Shown in pieces: positions 1-10,996 of a stretch of 64,000 nt of DNA. Source of the DNA: Malania oleifera (Eukaryota; Streptophyta; Magnoliopsida; Santalales; Ximeniaceae); NCBI RefSeq assembly GCF_029873635.1, contig NC_080419.1:75256597-75320596 (forward strand), given 5' to 3'. Within the stretch, counting starts at the first letter, position 1. Every line of letters begins with the position of its first letter. Position numbers and translations under genes: made by a program. The notes under the pieces are model-generated. The model had not been told where the DNA came from. It did not search any database and worked only from the letters and a program-made list of their open reading frames with translations.

Positions 1-1611
1 AAAGTTAGTTTACCAGAAATTTAACTTGGGTTGGGTCTCCTTAGTGTTTGGCGAGTCATTTGAGACAATAATCATTACCAAAAGGATGGCAGACCATTTT
101 TCTTCTATCCAAAAGAAAGACAAAGAAGAAGTCTCTTGCAAGCCCTTTTGAGCCTAAAAGAATTTAATTCTTGATTAACTCGTCAAAGGATCACACCCCT
201 CACCAGGGCCGTTTTAAAAAGATTAGTTCCAAATAGAATTCAAATGAAAATGAAGTTAAGATTCTTTCATGAAAGGAAAAACAAAAGTTGCGGAAAAAGA
301 AGAAAAAGAAGATGAAAAATTCATGAAAAAAAAAAAAGAAAAAAAGAAAGAAGAAGAAAAGGAAGAAGAAAGAAAAATAAGGGACATGATTCATATGTGA
401 TCTTTGACTAGCGAATACCTGTGATGAGATTGATAAATTTTGAGTCTTATTTAAATCTTTCTTTCTTTAACCCATACTCCTAGCCTACATTACGGTCCAA
501 ATAAAAGTCCTAACCATACTGGTATACATTGTTGTCTCAAATGATTTGTCAGACTCAATGTTGAGTCTGAACTACGTAATGACCTGATCTTGAAAAGGTA
601 GGTAGGCAGCTTGTTCAAATAACAAGTTCGGTCGATATCTTACAAAGCGCCTTAACTCAAACTGGGGCAGAAAATGTTATTATGGGATGAGATTTTTGAG
701 CCTTAGTTTCTCTTTTCTTCTAAAAACTTATATCCTTAAGCCTATGTTTTGTCCCGAGTCTTAAAGACCATCTTGAGATCAAAACATGGACAGAACTTGA
801 CTAAACTAAAGGCAACAGTTAAACATGAGAAATTTCTAGTGGTTTCACAACAAAATGAGACAAAAAGAGGAGAAGTGGCCATCGATAAAGCTGGGGCAGT
901 CGAAGAGAAGATCAGTCATTCAGTTTGGTAAATTAACATCAATGTCACATGACTTTTGAATACTGGTATGAATTTTCCTTGTAGTAGCATTGAAACATGG
1001 CAAAACATTTATTTTGTGCGGGTGACCTTTTAATTTAACGAGTTGATGTCATAATTGCATAATCATTCATCATTTCTAAAAAAAAAAAAAAAAAACCTTC
1101 TTACTCTTCCAAGCTTGAAAAGAGGACGGATAGTTAAAGAGTTTCGGAATCACTAATAGGCTCATTGTAGAGAAGGTCCCTGTTAGGAATGTACGATGCA
1201 GGTAGAATCAGTCATAGAATAATCTAACTAGGGCGAATGTTATATGAGGCTTTAGAGTCTGCTTATTCAAGTAGAATCTAACAACAGGGTCAAGATCAGT
1301 GGCTGATAAATTCAACCGGGACAACTTCCGAGTTGAGTTTCGGTGGGACCCATTCAAGCACTTTCTCATTAGATTGGAATATGAAAATAGGGCCAAGAGC
1401 AGTTATAGATCCATTCAACTGGGGTAGATTTTGTGATGGAGTTTCATTTGAGCCAAGTTGACCACCTCCATTAAGAAAATTGGGCCAAGATCAGTTATAG
1501 ATCCATTCAGTTGGCGTAGGTTTTGAGTTGAGTTTCAAGGGAACCAATTCAGAGGCAACATAGCTAAGATCAGAGATTGGTTGGTTGATTACAGGCGCAT
1601 TGGAAAAAGGA

Positions 1612-1735
1612 AGTTCATGCATCGTCATGCATTTCATGCATTGCACAGAAAAATGCATACATATCATATCATGCAACATGCGTACATGCCCCCATGTTCT
1701 GGTATCATATCAAGCAGCATGCATGCATGCATCCC
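1612..1735. repeat. ATGCAT/CATGCA-rich cluster
   Basis: Many overlapping copies of ATGCAT, CATGCA and CATACAT occur within about 125 bp, including GCATGCATGCATGC near 1720. It is a simple-sequence block inside the Ogre-like internal region. No function can be assigned from sequence. Confidence 0.6.
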
Positions 1736-2009
1736 TGCATTCTAGCATCATAAGTAGCAACACACGTACACCACATAGCATCATTCGCTTACATTTGTCT
1801 TGCCATCCTTGTTAAGCAATCCATGTCTTGTCAAAAAAAAAAAAAAGGGCAACTGGCCTAGGTACAAATCGATCCATCTACCTTGAGACTGGGGCAACTG
1901 ACCCAGGTCATAGTCAATCTTCCACTTCGAAACTGGGGCATTCGACCCTAGTCCAAATTTTAGCATCCACTTTGAAGCTAGGCACCAGCCTTTAATTAGG
2001 TCGTTTGGC

Positions 2010-2430
2010 TCTTGGGATCATATACCCGAGCATTCCTCTTCAATTCGATAATTCATCAGGTTCTCGGGATCCTATACCCGAGCATTCATCGTCAATTCGA
2101 AAATTCATCTGGCTCTCAGGAACCAACACCCGAGCATTCATCTTCAATTTGACTAGCTTTCGGGATCCTATACTCAAGCATTCATCGTCAATTCGACAAT
2201 TCACTTGGCTTTCGGGATCTTATACCCGAGCATTCATCGTCAATTCGACAATTCACCTGGCTCTCGGGATCCTATACCCGAGCATTCATCCTCAATTCAA
2301 AAATTCATCTGACTCTCAGGATCCTATACCCGAGCATTCATCTTTAATTAGACAATTCATCAACCTCTCGAGATCCTACACTCGAGTAGTCATTAGACTA
2401 TCAGGATCCTACACCTGAGTAGTCACTTCC
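2010..2430. repeat. Tandem repeat A, unit about 54 bp
   Basis: Successive imperfect units carry the pattern GGCTCTCGGGATCCTATACCCGAGCATTCATC followed by CAATTCGA-type sequence. About seven or eight units are visible. Each unit contains a short inverted match (CTCGGGATC...CCGAG). The open frame across the block is a by-product of the repeat period and is not a gene. Confidence 0.75.
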
Positions 2431-2539
2431 TAAGTCATCGGGATCCTACACCTGGCACAAGTCCTATTCAAAAGCCTTGCTAACCAGGATTCTACACCTA
2501 AGCCATCATTTACCATTGGCCCAGAATTCCCATCAAATA

Positions 2540-3195
2540 GTCATCAGACTCTCGGAATCCTATATTTGAGGAGTCCTCGAGATCCTACACTCGAGCAATC
2601 AGCAAACTCTCGGAATCCTACATCTAAGAAGTCCTTGAGATCCTACACTCGAGCAATTAGCAGACTCTCGGAATCCTACATCTGAGAAGTCCTCGAGATC
2701 CTACACTCGAGCAATTAGTTGACTCTCGGAATCCTACATCTGAGAAGTCCTCGAGATCCTACACTCGAGCAATCAACAGATTCACGGAATCCTACATTTG
2801 AGAAGTCCTCGAGATCCTACACTCGAGCAATCAGCAGACTGTCGGAATCCTACATCTGAGGAGTCCTGGAGATCCTACACTCGAGCAATTAGCAGACTCT
2901 CGGAATCCTACATCTAAGAAGTCCTTGAGATCCTACACTTGAGCAATGAGTAGACTCTCGGAATCCTATATCTGAGAAGTCCTCGAGATCCTACACTCAA
3001 GCAATCAGCAGACTTTCAAAATCTTACATTTGAGAAATCCTCAAGATCCTACACTTGAGCAATCAACAAACTCTTGGAATCCTACATTTGAGAAGTCCTT
3101 GAGATCCTACACTCGAGTAATCAGCAAACTCTCGAAATCCTACATCTAAGGAGTCCTCGAGATCCTACACTCGAGCAATCAACAGAGATTTTAAG
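2540..3195. repeat. Tandem repeat B, unit about 58 bp, about 11 copies
   Basis: The unit pairs CTCTCGGAATCCTACATCTGAG with CCTCGAGATCCTACACTCGAG and a CAATCAGCAGA linker. The CTCGAG...CTCGAG half can fold on itself. The array decays toward 3200 and is related in sequence to repeat A, so both probably arose from one ancestral unit. The block lies directly inside the 5' LTR of the Ogre-like element. Confidence 0.8.
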
Positions 3196-3254
3196 ATCTA
3201 ACACTTGAGTAATCAAACATTCAAAGGATCTTGGGACCCTACACCCGATTGATC

Positions 3255-3273
3255 ATCCCCAGCAGAGTCGCTA
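3255..3273 (-). other. Primer-binding site, tRNA-Arg type
   Basis: On the - strand this reads TAGCGACTCTGCTGGGGAT, one base from the TGGCGACTCTGCTGGGGA site typical of Ogre/Tat elements, which is complementary to a tRNA-Arg 3' end. It follows the LTR end (...GTCGCGACA) by three bases. It fixes the left arm of the palindrome as an LTR read on the - strand. Confidence 0.75.
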
Positions 3274-3276
3274 AGC

Positions 3277-5109
3277 TGTCGCGACGTCTCGGAGCGCGTG
3301 TATCTGGGGGTGGCGAAATAAAAATTTGTGGTTTAAATTTTTGGGAAAAACAACAGGAATTGAGTCGCCACTAACCTTTCATTGTGGTTAGAACACTTAA
3401 TTACTACCCGGTTAAGGGTAGAATGGGTCTACGTTACCAAAGCTAGGGTTGGGAGTTTGGTTATGTGAGGGGAAGGTACGAGCACCCCCTACGTGCCTGT
3501 TCTTACGACTGGTACCTAATTAATTATGAAATTATTCCTAAGTAAATTTAAAATGTCTTTAGGTTACTCCTTTTGTGAATTTACAAATACACATGCAAAA
3601 TAAATAAGTAAACAAATTATAAAAAAATATACGTAATATATATATATATTCCCTCAGAACCAAAGGTACGTGAAACCCAAAAGCTCGCACCCCTTTTTGA
3701 TTGCAATCATAGGGATAAAAATCAAATGAAAATACATAATATGAAGATATTATAATAATGATAAATATATGAATCCATATGCTAAACATATATAGAATAT
3801 TGCTAAAATGCTAAAATACTGAATATATAATATAATTTAAAATCTAATACACTAAATTACTAAAGATAATTACTTAAAATACCATGTTGCTAAATATATA
3901 TAATTATTTAAGATACTATATTACTAAATATACATTGTTACTTAAAATATTTAAGTTACCAAATATATAATTACTTAAAACCCTAAATTACTATATATAT
4001 ATATATATATATCATTACTTAAAATATTAAATTAATAAGTATATAATGTTACTTAAATACTAAATTACTAAATGTATATAAATACTTAAAATACTAACTT
4101 ACTAAATATATAATTACTTAGACTACTAAATTATTAAATATATAATATTACTAAAAAAGCTATATGAGTAAATACATATAACATACTAAATTACTTAATA
4201 TATATGATTACTTAAAATACTAAACTACTAAATATATAATTACTTAAAATACTAAATTGCTAAGTATATGATGTTACTTAAATGCTAAATTATCAAATAT
4301 GTAATGTTACCTAAACTACTAAATTACTAAATATATACATTTACTTAAAATACTACATTACTAAATGTATAATTACTTAGACTACTAAATTACTATATAT
4401 ATAATATTACTTAAAATACGATATTACTAAACACATATGAAATACTAAATTACTTAATATATAGAATATTAATCATAAATATAACAATCATAATAAAGAC
4501 CTGCAAGATGAACATTAATCATTTAATTTATACACTAAATACAACAAAAACCTAAACATAAATATAAGATATTAGAATAAATACTACAACAATAATACAA
4601 ATAAAATAAAATAAAATAAAATAAAAATCATTCGTGCATGTGTGTGTACTGTGCATGCAGGGAGTGTTTAGTGTGTGTTTAAGTGTAGGCAGCAGGTAAC
4701 ATGTGTGTGTGCAGTGTGCGTGAGTGTATGCTTTGGTGTGTGTTAAAATGTGTGTAAAGGTGTGTGTTTAGTGTGTGTTAGAGTGTGTTTTGCTATGTGC
4801 TTTGGTGTGTGAGTTAGTGTGTGTAAACGTGTGTGCAGCGTGTGTGTGTGCATGTGGCTCACCGTGGGTGCTGCCGGATTGACAGCCGGAGAAGGTCACC
4901 GGGGTGCTGGGACGTTGGTGGCAGGTGACGGAGTAGGGAGGCGGAGCAGAGGTTGCTGGTGCAGGCTGGAGGTTCAGAAACTTCCCGGGTGTTCTGCGGG
5001 TCTCGGCTGGTAGGAGGTCTTCAGATGGTGGCAGTGGCAGCAGCCGAAGGGAGGGACTGAGGCAGCCGTGCGATGATAGGCTGAACGGAGATGGGGGTCG
5101 GGGGTGGAG
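3277..5109 (-). mobile_element. Ogre/Tat-like LTR, left arm of a 4.2-kb palindrome
   Basis: Read on the - strand this ends in ...GTCGCGACA followed by the primer-binding site. It contains the conserved block around the GGGTAGAATGGGTCTACG and GGGGAAGGTACGAGCACCCCC motifs (seen here on the + strand near 3410-3490). An AT-rich run of imperfect ACTTAAAATACTAAATTACTAAATATATAATT units lies at about 3790-4500, and a TG-rich stretch at about 4640-4855. The same blocks recur in reverse order and complement at 5636-7451. The short ORFs here are frames of a repeat. Confidence 0.75.
3790..4490. repeat. AT-rich degenerate tandem repeat inside left LTR arm
   Basis: Units of roughly 30-35 bp built from TACTAAATTACTAAATATATAATTACTTAAAA repeat about 20 times with substitutions and (TA)n runs. 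A mirror copy lies at about 6235-6960 in the other arm. Copy number differs slightly between the arms. Confidence 0.7.
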
Positions 5110-5635
5110 GCAACCACAAAAAAAAAAAAAAAAATTTTTTTTCATCTTTCTCTTATTCTCCCAGGCGCACCATCCTTTACTTCTGTCTCTCCCCAGCCTC
5201 CCTATGCTCTTCTCCTACCTCTCTCTCCATTCAAGCTCCTAGCCGTCACCTCTCACCATCTCTCCAACCACCATCCTGCTCCTCGGCCAACCCTTGTTTC
5301 TCTGCAAGCAGCCGTAGCCACCACTCCAGTCACAGCCCTAACAGCCTGGGGCGGAGGCCTTAAAAAAAAAAAACCTTTTTCTTTTCCTCATCTCTCCCTC
5401 TTCACTCTCTTCTTCCCTCTCCACTCACATCACTCACCCTATCCATCACTCTCCGGCAACCATCCAACTCTTCAGCCGTCTCTTCACCTCCAGCTCGCTG
5501 CTGTCGCTCACGCACTTCACCGTCTCCCATTCGTCACTGGCAAACACCGCCGTCATCAACACACACGCAGAAAACCCGGCCAGCCACCGTGAGTCGGTGC
5601 TGCTGCTGCTGTTCCACGTCTCCGACAAACCAGCC
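5110..5635. other. Central spacer of the palindrome, C/T-rich
   Basis: This pyrimidine-rich stretch opens with an A-run followed by a T-run near 5118-5143 and has another A-run near 5361. Open frames on the + strand are Pro/Ser-rich because of CT/CC composition and have no recognisable domain, so I do not call a gene. It may be the inner (U3-side) part of one of the two flanking LTRs, since long CT-rich U3 regions occur in Ogre-type LTRs. Confidence 0.5.
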
Positions 5636-6704
5636 TCCGGCCTCCCCCCATCTCCGTTCGGCCACTCTCCGCACGGCTGCCTCAGTCCCTCCCTTCGGCT
5701 GTTGCCATCGCCACCATCTGAAGACCTCCTACCAGCTGAGACCCGCAGAACACCCGGGAAGTTTCTGAACCTCCAGCCTGCACCAGCAACCTCTGCTCCG
5801 CCTCCCTACTCCGTCGCCCACCACCAACGTCCCAGCACCCCGGTGACCTTCTCCGGCTGTCAATTCGGCAGCACCCATGGTGAGCCACATGCACACACAC
5901 ATGTTTACACACACTAAGTCACACACCAAAGCACACAGCAAAACACACTCTAACACACACCTTTACACACATGTTAACACACGCCAAAGCATACACTCAT
6001 GCACACTGCACACACACGTTACCTGCTGCCTACACTTAAACACACATGCACACTAAACATTCCCTGCATGCACAGTACACACACATGCACGAATGATTTT
6101 TTATTTTATTTTATTTTGTTTGTATTATTGTTGTAGTATTTATTCTAATATCTTATATTTATGTTTAGGTTTTTGTTGTATTTAGTGTATAAATTAAATG
6201 ATTAACGTTCATCTTGCAGGTTTTTATTATGGTTGTTATATTTATGTTTAATATTCTATATATTAAGTAATTTAGTATTTCATATGTGTTTAGTAATATC
6301 GTATTTTAAGTAATATTATATATATAGTAATTTAGTAGTCTAAGTAATTATACATTTAGTAATGAGTATTTTACGTAAATGTATATATTTAGTAATTTAG
6401 TATTTTAGGTAACATTACATATTTGATAATTTAGCATTTATGTAACATTATATACTTAGCAATTTAGTATTTTAAGTAATTATATATTTAGTAGTTTAGT
6501 ATTTTAAGTAATCATATATATTAAGTAATTTAGTATGTTATATGTATTTACTCATATAGTTTTTTTAGTAATATTATATATTTAATAATTTAGTAGTCTA
6601 AGTAATTATATATTTAGTAAGTTAGTATTTTAAGCATTTATATACATTTAGTAATTTAGTATTTAAGTAACATTATATACTTAGTAATTTAATATTTTAA
6701 GTAA

Positions 6705-6738
<34 letters not shown>

Positions 6739-7451
6739 ATTTAGGGTTTTAAGTAATTATATATTTGGTAACTTAAACATTTTAAGTAACATAATATATT
6801 TAGTAATATAGTATCTTAAATAATTATATATATTTAGCAACATGGTATTTTAAGTAATTATCTTTAGTAATTTAGTGTATTAGATTTTAAATTATATTAT
6901 ATATTCAGTATTTTAGTATTTTAGCAATATTCTATATATGTTTAGTATATTAGATTCGTATATTTATCATTATTATAATATCTTCATATTATGTATTTTT
7001 ATTTGATTTTTATCCCTATGATTGCAATCAAAAAGGGGAACGAGTTTTCGGGCTTCACGTACCTTTGGTTCTGAGGGAATCTATATATATATTACGTGTA
7101 TTTTTGTATAATTTGTTTACTTATTTATTTTATATGTGTATTTGTAAATTCACAAAAGGAGTAACCTAAATACTTTTTAAATTTACTTAGGGATATTTTC
7201 ATAATTAATTAGGTAGCGTTCATAAGAACGGGCGCGTAGGGGGTGCTCGTACCTTCCCCTCGCGTAAACGAACTCCCGACCCCAGCTTTGGTAACGTAGA
7301 CCCATTCTACCCTTAACCGGGTAGTAATTAAGTGTTCTAACCACACTAAAAGGTTAGTGGTGACTCCATTCCTGTTGTTTTTTCCAAAAATTTAAACCAC
7401 AAATTTTTATTTCACCACCTCGGGGCACACGCGTTTCGGGACATCGCGACA
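5636..7451 (+). mobile_element. Ogre/Tat-like LTR, right arm of the palindrome
   Basis: This is the inverse complement of the left arm: CT/CCG-rich block, CA-rich stretch (about 5885-6090), AT-rich tandem repeat (about 6235-6960), then the conserved region with GGGGGTGCTCGTACCTTCCCC and CCCATTCTACCC motifs near 7239-7315. It ends ...ACATCGCGACA at 7451. Unlike the left arm it is followed by the gag pseudogene and not by a primer-binding site. Arm lengths are 1833 and 1816 bp. Confidence 0.75.
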
Positions 7452-8926
7452 GCATTGATCTCATCACCTTTTCTGAAATTACCTACTTCCAACCATCTGA
7501 AATCTGCCAATCCTTGTACAAATTGCTGGAACGTTTTGCACTTTTTTATGGATCACCCTTCTCTCTTCTGACATTGGTAGATCGTGCCCCTTGAGCAAGT
7601 AGCATTTTGTCTTATCCATCTTGAGGTGTGAGGCTCTTCATATATCCAGTTTAACGAGACCTGCTCTAGCTCCAATCTTTGGACTGTCCTTGATTCTTCT
7701 TCCAACATACTGACACCGCCTCCCCCATGATTGGGCAAAGGGTTGCCCTGAATGCATGGCTTCTTATCGTCAAATGCAAACCAACCTGCGTCCCTTAGTG
7801 CTTGCACCTTATGTTTAAAAGACCAACAGTGGTCAATGGTATGACCCGAGGAGTTAGCATGATAAGCGCATTGCGCATCCGGGTCGTACCATTTTGGAAA
7901 AGGGACGTTGACGAGAATCCCCGGGATGGTCGAGACCATTTGCCTCTTAATTAGCTAGGGGAACAATTTTGAATATAACATCGGAATGGGTTCTATATTC
8001 TTGAAATTTCTTTGGAAACCTCTATCCTGCGTTTGAGCATTTGGTTGTGCAGGCATAGACTTGAAGGAAATAATCTGGGGCCTTGCGTCAGCATGTGTTG
8101 TTTGGTTAATTGCTAATTCAAAATCAAAATTTCTTTTAGGCCATGTGTTCCGTCCTCCTTGGTAGGAGCGCCCTTGGATCATTTGGGCTTCATCATCCTT
8201 CTTTTTACTGGCCCATTTCTTGGTTGGGCTCGAGTCTGAACTTGTGTTTTTCGCCTTTCCCGACTTGATGGCGATCTCAATTCTTTTCCCTGTGGACACC
8301 ACGTCCATGATGTTTTGGGCGGTACTTCCTAGGAGATGCCCAAAGTAGGGGTCCTTAAGAGTGTTTACAAACAATGAAATCGTCTCTCTATCGTCCACAG
8401 GAGGACGTATCTAGATCACAACATCCCTCCATCTATAGGTGTATTCTCTGAAGGTCGACCTTTTCTACATATTTTGTAACGACATTCGATTGGGTACCAT
8501 CTCTATAACGTGACGGTACTGCGCCATGAAGGCTTGGGCCAAGTCCTTCCGTGTACGAACTCGGGCCTTGTCTAGCTGGATGTACCATCGGACTTCAGCA
8601 CCAGTCAAACTGTCCTGGAAACAATGCATCAAGAGGATGTCTTCATTAGAGTAGGCTGCCATTTTCTGGAAGTATAAGCAGAGATGGGTTAGTGGGCATT
8701 GGGTCCCATCAAGTTTCTTGAAGTCCGGAAACTTAAACTTAGGGGGTAAGGTTACCCGTGGGATTAAGCAAAGGTCTACGACGTCTATGGGCCTGAATTA
8801 GCCGGTCCCTTCCATTGCCCGAAGGCGTTCTTCTATCACGTCGCATCGTCGTTCTGTTTCTGATTTATTCAACCCCAAATCTGAAAATTCCACCAGGGGT
8901 CTCCCTACAGCCGGGAACCATGACAT
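7452..8926 (-). pseudogene. Ogre/Tat-type Ty3-Gypsy gag pseudogene, 3'-truncated
   Basis: One reading frame starting with ATG at 8926 can be followed down to 7452, broken by several in-frame stops (near 8800, 8462, 8410 and 7952). Recognisable parts are an N-terminal capsid region around FPDFKKLDGTQCP (about 8690-8740), the LTGAEVRWY segment (8590), and a zinc-knuckle-like CAYH...GHTIDHC motif (about 7840-7880) followed by WSFKHKVQ. The coding continues past the last stop as CKTFQQFVQGLADFRWLEVG up to the LTR boundary at 7451. No protease or reverse transcriptase follows. Gag normally lies inside an element, so the abrupt LTR end here marks a rearrangement. Confidence 0.8.
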
Positions 8927-9277
8927 GACACTCCTACGATGCGTAGAGTCACAAGAGGACTACTTAAGAAATAAAGATTAAGAAATAATATCTTCATCAT
9001 GATTGTTATTAAGGATTAAGAAATAATATTAAAAATTATTACAAAATATTATTATATATACACACACATGCACATTACAAGAATTTCTGTAATGTTATCA
9101 TCATTACAAGTTTAGGGATATTTTAGTAATCTTAGTGAAATAACATTGAAATATCCACATTATGCCAAACAATATAAACTTATATTCCTGGGAATCATGA
9201 CTAGCAAGCCAAACAAAAACAGACCTTTTTATTTATCTGCCATATAAAGATATGAAAAGTATGCAGTCGCTAAAACT
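8927..9277. other. AT-rich intron sequence, nothing recognised
   Basis: This AT-rich stretch has a partly duplicated AAGATTAAGAAATAATAT motif at about 8970 and 9013 and a TATACACACACATG run near 9055. No coding signal or transposon end is recognised. If the NUP85 5' exons lie to the left, this is intron. Confidence 0.4.
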
Positions 9278-9350
9278 AGGGTGTCCCCGGGCCACAAGGC
9301 TTTTGCTTTGCGAGGATAGGGAGAGGGTTGTCACAGTGTACGCAGCCTTA
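9278..9350 (-). mobile_element. Au-like SINE 3'-region relic
   Basis: Read on the - strand the segment has TAAGGCTGCGTACA, a CC-rich middle, then CAAAGCAAAAGCCTTGTGGCCCGGGGA. This order matches the 3' half of the plant Au SINE family (TAAGGCTGCGTAC...GGGAGC...GCACCGGGC). The tRNA-related 5' head is not visible, so it is a truncated copy. Confidence 0.5.
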
Positions 9351-10223
9351 AGTGTGCTTTTAGCATTAATTCTGAAAAACATTCTCAGATGACAGATCAA
9401 TTCTTCAGGGACCAACAGAAGCTATTGTCAACTTGAGAGGAAGTCCTTTCCACTCCACATAATTTTCCTTTTTGAGATTTGTTGTTTTATTTTGTGCCTG
9501 GAGAAAGGGGATAAGCGGGTAGCAGAAGTTATTTCTGGTGTGAAAGATCTTACTGGCCACCAGTATATGTCTAATGACTGCTGTTGTTTGACAAGCCTGT
9601 CAGGCATCCATGGTATGAGGGCTGTCCCCTGTCCCCCCCTATGTTGCCTCTAGTTGATGGTTATGCAGACGAAACATTTTTCGAGCCTGGGAGAATGAGA
9701 TTATTTGGATTTGTAATTTTAGTTTATATGGGACTTTTGTACACAGTGACCTCTTAACACAGTGCTGAGGAATATTCTGTCCCTTAAAATCAAGAGGGCA
9801 TTAAGGGCCCATTAATGCAGGCAATAAAGCACCTCTGGTTTAATTTAATGGGTTCAATGTTAAGAGACTAGCCTCTATTTACAAGCTATTAAGAGTAAAC
9901 AAACAACCCCTTGGTTCATTATTCAGATCCTGCTGTTCTTTAAAGCATTCACAAAGGTTGCTTACTAAATACTGAAGGGGGTATAAATAAAAATAATGAG
10001 CTTACTTTCTCTATTTATTTCACCTATAACTATATTTTGAATTGATTATCTTAGTATCACAAACTTTTTCTTCTATTTATTCATTTTTTTATTGAATAAT
10101 TTGAAGAGATTTAGGATCCAAAAGGTATCATGAATTGGAAGCATGCTGCCTGGACCACAGATTCAGTGTGGCTAAGGCAACACCACTATGAGTGATACAG
10201 TTGCCATTTAAACATTATGTATA
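9351..10223. other. Unassigned intron sequence left of Copia-1
   Basis: This moderate-complexity sequence is without a supportable gene. I looked specifically for the NUP85 exon that should precede the 15446 exon (HGSYQLDQLG-type peptide) and did not find it here. The last five bases, GTATA (10219-10223), are the left target-site duplicate of Copia-1. Confidence 0.45.
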
Positions 10224-10397
10224 TGTTAGAGCTTATATATGTCTTGTAGTATTATTATTATTGAGTGTGTTAGTATGTTAATTAGTGAGGGTTAGTAAGG
10301 GGATTATTGTCATTAGTTTGTATTTAAATTTTGTATCATAAATAAAGGGAGAGACCTACCTTCAAGTTAGGTCATTCATTTTAATCAAATCTTAACA
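10224..10397 (+). repeat. Copia-1 5' LTR
   Basis: This 174-bp LTR starts TGTTAGAGC and ends ATCTTAACA. It contains TATCATAAATAAAG, which is missing from the 3' LTR. The primer-binding site TGGTATCAGCAC begins immediately at 10398; the family consensus is TGGTATCAGAGC. Confidence 0.93.
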
Positions 10398-10409
10398 TGG
10401 TATCAGCAC
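10398..10409 (+). other. Copia-1 primer-binding site (tRNA-Met type)
   Basis: TGGTATCAGCAC abuts the LTR end. It matches the plant Copia initiator-Met primer site at its first nine bases, with a change after TGGTATCAG. Confidence 0.8.
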
Positions 10410-10996
10410 ATGCTATCTAAACCCTATTTCCCTCAGCTGTCACCGGAAAACACCATTCCTGCTACTGTTCTTCCCTAATCCAAGTCCATCCCATACAAAA
10501 TCACAAAACCAATATACCCATAATCAGACCCCACCCGGACGACCCACCCGAAAAAACCCCATCGCCGGAGGGCACCCCATGCGCTGGCCAAATGCTGGCA
10601 GGGCTGACCTCACGCGCCAGCATGTAAATGAAATTTTGGCCACTTTTTTTTTTTTTTTTTTTCATTTTTTCCTTCTGCCATGTTTTGATTCCTTCTTTAG
10701 ACTATATTATCAAGCTGTTAGGCCAGTTGTTTTGCTAAAAAATTCAACCTTTTTCGACCATGCACTCACAGTATACTGTTAATTTCTCTTCAAGGTTTGT
10801 GAAGGCTTCCTTATGAGTTTTTTGGAGTCGTGGCTGCATTTGTATGTTCTGTTGTGAGGCTGTGGCAGTGCTATATCTGTCGGTGAGTTGTTCACCTCGT
10901 CTGTCGTTGTGTCGATGCTTCACATAGTTTGTGATTGTCCCAATTAGTTTTGATTGTTCTTGTTTTTGGTGTGATTGCTGATTTGTGAGTATCGAG
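10410..10996 (+). other. Copia-1 5' leader
   Basis: This is the untranslated leader between the primer-binding site and the gag ATG, with a T-run near 10645-10663. The short open frames on either strand have no recognisable domain. Confidence 0.6.

Larger units (their letters stand above)
1..3276 (-). mobile_element. Internal (5' untranslated) region of an Ogre/Tat-like Ty3-Gypsy retrotransposon, decayed
   Basis: No credible protein-coding frame is visible. The assignment rests on the primer-binding site and LTR end at 3255-3276 read on the - strand, which place this segment just inside the 5' LTR. It also carries two families of tandem repeats, CTGGGGCA-type motifs, and a purine-rich low-complexity block at about 240-380 (GAAGAA and AAAG runs). 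An imperfect duplication of about 115 bp with GGGCCAAGA and CAGTTATAGATCCATTCA lies at about 1391 and 1484. Long, repeat-rich 5' leaders are known in the Ogre/Tat lineage. That this whole stretch belongs to one element is inference. Confidence 0.5.

Noticed and set aside
200..394. Phe-rich 64-codon ORF
   Set aside because: Product of a purine-rich low-complexity tract.
2005..2418. 137-codon ORF on the + strand
   Set aside because: It is the read-through of tandem repeat A, whose period is a multiple of three.
2540..3195. Possible CRISPR-like array (regular repeats about 58 bp apart)
   Set aside because: Repeats are contiguous and imperfect with no unique spacers, the setting is a plant retrotransposon leader, and no cas genes exist here.
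5104..5592. 162-codon + strand ORF in the palindrome spacer
   Set aside because: Pro/Ser/Leu-rich because of CT/CC composition, overlapping open frames in other phases, no domain and no splice context.
9351..10218. Missing upstream NUP85 exon
   Set aside because: Looked for the HGSYQLDQLG-type peptide and a GT donor. None is present, so the upstream exons are placed left of the window.
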